48,918 nt of DNA from Phycisphaerales bacterium. GTDB taxonomy: Bacteria > Planctomycetota > Phycisphaerae > Phycisphaerales > UBA1924. Shown one piece after another: positions 44,671 through 48,918 of the stretch; the first letter of the stretch is position 1, and every line of letters starts with the position of its first letter. The position numbers were made by a program, and so were the translations under genes. The notes beneath the pieces were generated by a model. The model was not told where the DNA came from. It searched no databases and was given only the letters and a program-made list of their open reading frames with translations. The stretch is taken from the NCBI GenBank assembly GCA_020427635.1, contig JAGQOH010000022.1, forward strand, positions 1 through 48,918. The letters are read 5' to 3'.

Positions 44671-45435
44671 TTAGCGACGACGGCGGACAGCAGCCAGACC
44701 GGCGACGCCCAGGAGGCCCATGGCGCCCGGGGTCGGAACCGGCACGTTCTGCAGGTAGATGTCATAGGAGATGCCCTGAGCGCTCTGGGACTCCTTGACA
44801 ACCCACGCGTAACCGCGGCCTTGACCGGCCTTGGCGAGCGGACGACCGGTGGTGTCGCTCGTGATGAAATCCCAACCCGCGTCGTAGGCGCCGAAGTTCA
44901 GGTCGCCTTCGATCGTCGAGAAGTTGGCATCGCCGGGCTCAGCGAACGCCACCGCGAGGTGACCGCTGAGTGAACCACCCTGGAGGGTGATGCGACCGAC
45001 GAAGATCTCCCAGGTCGCCTCGGGGCCGTTGCCGAAGTCCTTGGTCGTCGCGAACGATTCGACGAAGGGGCCGGAAACGAACCACGCGCCACGATAGCCA
45101 CCGCCAGCGAAGCCGGGCGAGCCCGGGGCTTCACCAGCCGCTGCGACATCGCCACCAGCGTAGGTCGCGGACACCGGGCCGCTATCCACGGTCAGGTAGG
45201 TGTCGAACTCAAGCGACGGGGCCAGCGGGATGAACGCAGCGTTCGGCTCACCGGTGTTGCCGGGGGTGCCGAAGCCGTCCTGGTACACCACACCGCCGTT
45301 GAAGTCGAGGCCCGTGCCGGGCAGACCGCCCGCAACGAGACCATCAGACGCATCGACGGTACCGATCGAGAACGGCCCTGCAACGGCAGCGCCGGCGAGC
45401 GCCAAAACGGCGCCCAGGGAAACAATGCTCTTCAT
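44671..45435 (-). CDS. secreted surface protein with C-terminal PGAM/RRRR sorting-like tail (first tandem paralog)
   Basis: A 254-residue near twin of the 43623-44387 gene. It has a signal peptide (MKSIVSLGAVLALAGAAVAG) and identical internal blocks such as GGLPGTGLDFNGGVVYQDGF and AKAGQGRGYAWVVK, ending VPTPGAMGLLGVAGLAA plus VRRRR. Differences cluster in surface-like positions (YLTVDSGPVSATYAGGD against SLTYNGSD; ESQSAQGISYD against TTDTPQGLVHD). The RBS GGAGAGG precedes the ATG at 45435. It is the first gene in the tandem series; upstream lies a dyad at 45566-45590. Confidence 0.85.
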   Translation of the reverse strand: MKSIVSLGAVLALAGAAVAGPFSIGTVDASDGLVAGGLPGTGLDFNGGVVYQDGFGTPGNTGEPNAAFIPLAPSLEFDTYLTVDSGPVSATYAGGDVAAAGEAPGSPGFAGGGYRGAWFVSGPFVESFATTKDFGNGPEATWEIFVGRITLQGGSLSGHLAVAFAEPGDANFSTIEGDLNFGAYDAGWDFITSDTTGRPLAKAGQGRGYAWVVKESQSAQGISYDIYLQNVPVPTPGAMGLLGVAGLAAVRRRR

Positions 45436-45474
45436 ATTCCTCTCCAATCCTCTACTCATCTGGTCGAGAAAATC

Positions 45475-45490
45475 GGGGTACCCACACCCC
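45475..45490 (-). promoter_or_regulatory. conserved 5' leader hairpin, first paralog
   Basis: The same GGGGT-GTGGGT-ACCCC hairpin as at 44428-44443, here 40 bases upstream of the start codon. Confidence 0.45.
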
Positions 45491-45565
45491 CATTGACCAA
45501 AGAGTCAGTTTCCGCACTCACCCTAACCGATCAGGGGGCCTTGGCAAGGCGTTTTGCCATCAAAA

Positions 45566-45590
45566 TGTCATTTTCAATGAGAAAGTGACA
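45566..45590. promoter_or_regulatory. dyad-symmetric element upstream of the surface-protein array
   Basis: TGTCATTTTC and GAAAGTGACA form 10-bp arms (nine Watson-Crick pairs and one T-G) around AATGA. AT-rich relative to the surroundings and 131-155 bp upstream of the first paralog start, it is a candidate operator or upstream activator site. It is not present before the second paralog. Confidence 0.45.
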
Positions 45591-45670
45591 CTCTCCCGTG
45601 GCGTTCCCCCCCGCCCATAACACGAACATATCCGAACGAGAACGCCGGCCAAACCGGGGAAAACTGCTCC

Positions 45671-45699
45671 AAAAACAACAAGGGGCCCCGTGGGGCCCC
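45671..45699 (-). terminator. Rho-independent terminator of the prepilin-like gene
   Basis: On the minus strand GGGGCCCC-AC-GGGGCCCC (45682-45699) is followed by TTGTTGTTTTT, 54 bp past the stop at 45753. Confidence 0.75.
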
Positions 45700-45752
45700 C
45701 TGCCGGTCCAATTGCTGAGTCGCCGGCACGCGCCAGTGCCGCGTGTTGACGC

Positions 45753-46805
45753 CTAGTCGATTCTGTCGCCTGCGTCATAGCCGTTGCTGAAGACGTCCTG
45801 CACGACGCCCGCAGAGGTGCCCAGGGTCGAGCCCTTGGGGAACCAGAGCGCCGGGTCGTAGCAGTCGCGCTCCGAGCGCGGAGCCGCGTGCCCATCGAAA
45901 TAGCCGGCGTTCAAGCGCCCGCCGTGGCGGTAGGACAGCGCCTTCTGGGTCACCGACTCCGCCTTGCGGTACTGCGGCGAATTCAAAGCCACGGGCGGGA
46001 GTGACAGGAACGCGCCCAGCGCCGAGGCATCGGCAAGTTCCGGGCGAATGCGCAGGTTGAGGCGATCGGGATTGCTCACGCGAATGTCAAAGTAGCCGTC
46101 CGCGATGACGATCTTGTTCGAGGTCTGTCCGACCTTGTCGATGCGCGGGCGCCAGCCCTTGGGCAGTTCCGCAACACTGAAATACTCGTTGGGCTGCGTG
46201 TACAGCACGACATAGTTGGCGTTGCCGCCCAGGCGGTTTTGGTCGTCTGTGGTGCGGCCAAATGCAAAGCCGAAGGGCATGAAGAAGCTGGGGGCCGACA
46301 TGCCGCCATTCTTCGCGATGGCCTTGTCGAGCGTTGCTTCCTGCGAGCTGGGGACCCAGTCGTCATCCATCTCGGCGTTGGAGGTGAAAACCTCGCCATT
46401 CGCAGGGTCCTTGTACCGGTTGAACAACTGCACGAGGCGCTCGTTGCGCGCCTTGGAAAGCTCGCCCGAATCGACGGACGCGGTGAGCCAGTCCAACGAC
46501 TGCACGGGCAGCTCCGAGCGCTGGTCGATGAGGTCGTCATTGCCATTGGCGTAGAGCTCGTTGATGCGCACGCCACCCGACTTGCTGCTGTTCATGCCGG
46601 GGATTTCGAAGTCGCTGTCGTTTGCCGACGCGGTGATGCCCAGAATGATCTGCTTCTGCGTGACGGCGCCCTGCGACTGCCAGGCGGCCCGGCGAGCACT
46701 GCCGAGAGCCGGCAGCAGCAGACCGATCAGCAAGGCGATGACCGCCACGACGACCAACAACTCAATCAGCGTAAACCCGCGGCGACCCATGGAATGGCCT
46801 CTCAT
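45753..46805 (-). CDS. prepilin-like protein with N-terminal methylation motif and H-x9-DG domain
   Basis: A 350-residue protein whose N-terminus is a short leader ending in RRG, then [20 protein letters not shown], the standard pseudopilin processing site with Gly at -1. The body is unknown, but [18 protein letters not shown] near residue 310 matches the H-x9-DG signature. It probably is exported and cleaved by a prepilin peptidase. The ATG at 46805 is chosen because AAGGA lies 8 bases upstream; an ATG five codons later would give a shorter leader. Upstream genes encode secretion-system-like proteins on the same strand. Confidence 0.85.
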   Translation of the reverse strand: MRGHSMGRRGFTLIELLVVVAVIALLIGLLLPALGSARRAAWQSQGAVTQKQIILGITASANDSDFEIPGMNSSKSGGVRINELYANGNDDLIDQRSELPVQSLDWLTASVDSGELSKARNERLVQLFNRYKDPANGEVFTSNAEMDDDWVPSSQEATLDKAIAKNGGMSAPSFFMPFGFAFGRTTDDQNRLGGNANYVVLYTQPNEYFSVAELPKGWRPRIDKVGQTSNKIVIADGYFDIRVSNPDRLNLRIRPELADASALGAFLSLPPVALNSPQYRKAESVTQKALSYRHGGRLNAGYFDGHAAPRSERDCYDPALWFPKGSTLGTSAGVVQDVFSNGYDAGDRID

Positions 46806-47016
46806 CGCATTGATCCTTTCACTTCGATTCGGCATCGGCCCGCTCGCGCGGCCGGAAGAAGAGGGCAAAGCATAGCCCTTCACGCAACCTTTGCACAGTC
46901 CCAACGTTACCGTCACTCGGTGATGGCGCACGCACGCTACGGTAAGGGTCCGCGCGCCCAAGACCTCAACGGGCTCCGGTCTATTCGCCTTGTGTTGACA
47001 AGCGGTTGCGACGATT

Positions 47017-47033
47017 CGCACGATCCTCGTGCG
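47017..47033 (-). terminator. GC-rich hairpin after the TPR lipoprotein gene
   Basis: A 7-bp perfect stem CGCACGA/TCGTGCG with a 3-base loop, about 50 bp past the stop at 47084. There is no U-run, so termination is not certain. The rest of the 278-bp gap shows nothing distinct. Confidence 0.3.
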
Positions 47034-47083
47034 GCTCGCACATTCACTCCGGAATGCCGTTCAGATCCCGAACAAACGGGCAA

Positions 47084-47716
47084 CTAGGCCCCGTAGGTTG
47101 TACCCGCCCGAGACTCTTCGATGCGCAGGCGGTTGCGCTCGAGCCAGAGACGCTGTTCGTCGGAGCGGACCCGGAACAGGGCCTTGCGAATGAGATCGAG
47201 GGTTTCATCGGTCTCGGCACCAAGCAACACGTCGGCCCGAATGGCGCCGAGCATCGCATCGATGTAATTGCCGTCCGCCTTCAGGGCGTCGCCAAAGTGA
47301 CGGCGAGCGTCGGCGGGGTAGCCCCGCTCGAGGTACAGCAGCCCCTGGTTGTAGCGCGGGCGGGGATCGGTCGGATCGGCCAGCGAGGCTTGGATGAAGG
47401 CCTCCTCGGCGGCGGCAAAGTCATCCTGACGCATCAAGGCGACGCCCAGATTGTTCCAGGCGGCGGCAAAGCCGTCGTAGGTTCGAACGGACTTGCGATA
47501 GAGGTCGATAGCGTCCTCGGTGTTGCCGCGCTCCATGGCCTTGTCACCACGGGCGGCGAGGGCCACGGCTTCATTGAGGTTTTGGGCCTGCTCGGCGGGA
47601 ATCACCCCCGGGGCGAGGCGCGGGCCTGAGCTGGAGCACGCCGCCAGCCCGCCGCAACACGCGACGGCGGCAAGGACGATCGCCCATCGGGCGGCGAGGT
47701 GGGGGAGTCGTGGCAT
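47084..47716 (-). CDS. TPR lipoprotein (PilF/pilotin-like)
   Basis: A 210-residue lipoprotein with signal sequence and lipobox GLAAC at about residue 28. Three or four TPR units follow (GDKAMERGNTEDAIDLYRKS, WNNLGVALMRQDDFAAAEEA, YNQGLLYLERGYPADARRHF). This layout resembles PilF/PilW-type pilotins that help secretin assembly in type IV pilus systems, an inference supported by the two inner-membrane platform-like genes immediately upstream (10 bp). The C-terminal Arg/Leu-rich helix (SDEQRLWLERNRLRI) is unassigned. The ATG at 47716 has AAGGGAAAG before it. Confidence 0.8.
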   Translation of the reverse strand: MPRLPHLAARWAIVLAAVACCGGLAACSSSGPRLAPGVIPAEQAQNLNEAVALAARGDKAMERGNTEDAIDLYRKSVRTYDGFAAAWNNLGVALMRQDDFAAAEEAFIQASLADPTDPRPRYNQGLLYLERGYPADARRHFGDALKADGNYIDAMLGAIRADVLLGAETDETLDLIRKALFRVRSDEQRLWLERNRLRIEESRAGTTYGA

Positions 47717-47726
47717 CGTCTTTCCC

Positions 47727-48305
47727 TTATCGGTTGGTGACCTGGTAGCGGCGAAATTCGATCTCCGCGTTCCAGCCGCCTGAGGTGGGCTCGAGTTCGA
47801 AGGTGGACACGAAGGCGTGGCGCATGGAGGACTTGCCAAGCGTTGTTTCGATGAACGCCATGATCTTCTCGAGCGGTTGGTTGCGAATGGTGCAGGTGAC
47901 GTTGGCCTTGCCCAAGCCCGGGATCGAGAGGGACTCTTCCTTAAGCGGTTGAATGGTCGCGAAGGTTGCAAACCCGGTGCGATCGACTTGCCAGGTGCTC
48001 TCGAGCGCAGCTTGCACCTGGTTGTACATCAGGCCCGCGGGGGGATAGAGCTCGCTCAAGCTCGGCTTGTCCGCGCGCGTCGCGATGATCTGGTTGGCCA
48101 GGGCGTCTGCTTGGATGAGCTGCGCTTCCGTGCTTGCGTAGCGCGAGCGCGCGCCCATGAGGCGCATCGTGCCCGCGGCGCACACCGCTGCGCAACCAAT
48201 GGCGCAGATCAGTGCGAAGGCAATGATCCAGCGCGGGCGATTGGCGGCATCCGCCTGGTTGGCGAGCGCGACCATATGGGGTTCAACGCCGGGGGCGATG
48301 GCCAT
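47727..48305 (-). CDS. GspM/PilO-like inner-membrane protein
   Basis: A 192-residue protein with a short cytoplasmic part, one membrane helix (IIAFALICAIGCAAVCAAG, about residues 26-44), a helical stretch, and a periplasmic alpha/beta domain ending FRRYQVTNR. Domain order is that of GspM or PilO. Sequence identity is too low for certainty. The ATG at 48305 has GGGAGGG upstream and starts 2 bp after the preceding stop. It is between the GspL/PilN-like gene and the TPR lipoprotein. Confidence 0.6.
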   Translation of the reverse strand: MAIAPGVEPHMVALANQADAANRPRWIIAFALICAIGCAAVCAAGTMRLMGARSRYASTEAQLIQADALANQIIATRADKPSLSELYPPAGLMYNQVQAALESTWQVDRTGFATFATIQPLKEESLSIPGLGKANVTCTIRNQPLEKIMAFIETTLGKSSMRHAFVSTFELEPTSGGWNAEIEFRRYQVTNR

Positions 48306-48307
48306 GC

Positions 48308-48918
48308 CTAGGGGCCCTCCCATTGACCATTGAGGCGCGCGTTCTGGTTGGCTTGCACACCCGCGGTGACGAGTTCCCATGCGAGCGGAATGCCTGATTT
48401 TTTCAGCTGTTCTCGCAGTGTGTAGACCTTATCGCGCTCGATGCCGCGAACTTGGAAGTAATTGTCACCATCCGCTTGCGAGAGATGAAGCTTGGTGAGC
48501 TTCGGCTCGCCTTCCGCGGTGGCGAGTTGCTCGAGCAACGTGGAGACTGCTTCAAAGATCGGGCGCGGCTCAGGGGGCGTGGCGCCCGTAACGCCCGCGG
48601 CGTTGACTGAGGCAAGCGTAGTGCGAAGCCAAGTGAGCGGGGTTTGCCCAGGCTGCGGGGAGTACTCGCCGCCAAAGCGGTTTTGCACGCGCGTGTTGAG
48701 TTCTTGGCGCGCTGCGATTGTCTTTGCATTCCACTCCGCGGCGCGCGTCCACGCACGCACGCCACCCACAGCGAGCCCGGCGCCAAGGATGAGCAGCGCC
48801 GCGCCCCAAATGCGATAGGTCCAGCGAAGCTTGCGCGCCGGGCGATGAGTAAGTCGGGTCAGGCAGCGCGTGGGCTCGGGTGTCGGGGTGGGCGTGGCGG
48901 CCAGGTCGCTTGCCTTGC
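48308..48918 (-). CDS. GspL/PilN-like membrane protein, C-terminal part (5' end outside window)
   Basis: The frame is open to the window end, so the N-terminus is missing. The visible 202 residues comprise a Pro/Thr-rich cytoplasmic linker (ATPTPTPEPTRCLTRL), a basic stretch, one membrane helix (YRIWGAALLILGAGLAVGG) and a periplasmic alpha/beta domain (KLTKLHLSQADGDNYFQVRG, REQLKKSGIPLAWELVTAG). Such a layout, followed by a GspM/PilO-like gene, fits GspL or a PilN-type protein of a type II secretion or pilus platform. The assignment rests on layout and context. Confidence 0.6.
   Translation of the reverse strand, partial: KASDLAATPTPTPEPTRCLTRLTHRPARKLRWTYRIWGAALLILGAGLAVGGVRAWTRAAEWNAKTIAARQELNTRVQNRFGGEYSPQPGQTPLTWLRTTLASVNAAGVTGATPPEPRPIFEAVSTLLEQLATAEGEPKLTKLHLSQADGDNYFQVRGIERDKVYTLREQLKKSGIPLAWELVTAGVQANQNARLNGQWEGP

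Larger units (their letters stand above)
43623..45514 (-). repeat. tandem duplication of a surface-protein gene with its leader
   Basis: Unit one spans 43623-44469 and unit two 44671-45514. Each has a 765-bp coding sequence in the same position plus about 75 bp of upstream leader. The similarity ends in the downstream spacer, leaving about 200 bp of unrelated sequence between the units. The 42698-43480 gene is a more diverged relative. Confidence 0.85.
45436..45752. other. control region between surface-protein gene and prepilin-like gene
   Basis: No gene is seen. From low to high coordinates it holds the surface-protein RBS and leader hairpin (45475-45490), a GGCAA/TTGCC hairpin (45543-45558), a 25-bp dyad (45566-45590), and the terminator of the prepilin-like gene (45671-45699). 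Confidence 0.6.

Noticed and set aside
46995..47000. TTGACA on the plus strand after the TPR lipoprotein
   Set aside because: No -10 at proper distance and no plus-strand gene downstream.

Overview
The window is about 49 kb of GC-rich bacterial chromosome that looks planctomycete, most likely class Phycisphaerae. The evidence is the combination of prepilin-like proteins with a C-terminal H-x9-DG motif, surface proteins ending in a P(S/T)PGAM-hydrophobic-RRRR tail, a secreted subtilase with a planctomycete-style double dockerin, tandem clpP genes, and zinc-ribbon membrane proteins of unknown function. This placement is inference from gene content; no rRNA or tRNA gene was seen.

Layout. 1-1768: end of a sigma-54 activator, then a prepilin-like protein. 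1775-6653: gyrB and, upstream of it, a large TPR-repeat protein. 6675-9625: L,D-transpeptidase, 5-formyl-THF cyclo-ligase, trmL and an SRPBCC protein. 9622-13401: FMN reductase, glyA and two paralogous membrane proteins. 13441-17766: a minus-strand run of protein kinase, PGRP-type amidase-like protein, two lipoproteins and two clpP genes. 18028-22494: metallophosphoesterase, yidC and mnmE. 22501-26124: a small unknown protein and a dockerin-bearing subtilase. 26427-30347: purE, a hypothetical protein, the clpS / 2-hydroxyacid dehydrogenase / pdxJ run, and an HU-type protein. 30370-35518: trpE and a GT39-like glycosyltransferase on the minus strand, then a methyltransferase and FAD-reductase pair on the plus strand. 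35532-42037: STAS protein, greA, and a truncated dcw (division and cell wall) cluster in the order murC, murB, ddl, ftsQ-like, unknown membrane protein. 42123-45435: a Nudix hydrolase and three tandem paralogous surface proteins. 45753-48918: a second prepilin-like protein, a TPR lipoprotein and two type II secretion / type IV pilus inner-membrane-like proteins, the last cut by the window end.

How genes work together. Cell-envelope work dominates: precursor synthesis (murC, murB, ddl), crosslinking (L,D-transpeptidase), an amidase-fold protein, YidC insertion, and secretion or pilus-like parts at both ends. Proteolysis is represented by clpP1, clpP2 and an unusual ClpS. Housekeeping includes gyrase, GreA, TrmL, MnmE, one-carbon metabolism (glyA, cyclo-ligase), purine, tryptophan and PLP biosynthesis.

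Most unusual points: the three tandem surface proteins with a duplicated 5' leader hairpin; a dcw cluster that stops after ftsQ with no ftsA or ftsZ; a ClpS with changed N-degron-pocket residues; a PGRP-fold protein lacking the usual Cys/Asp zinc ligand; a terminator-like hairpin next to a lipoprotein start codon; and the TPR protein encoded by an exact 120-bp periodicity.
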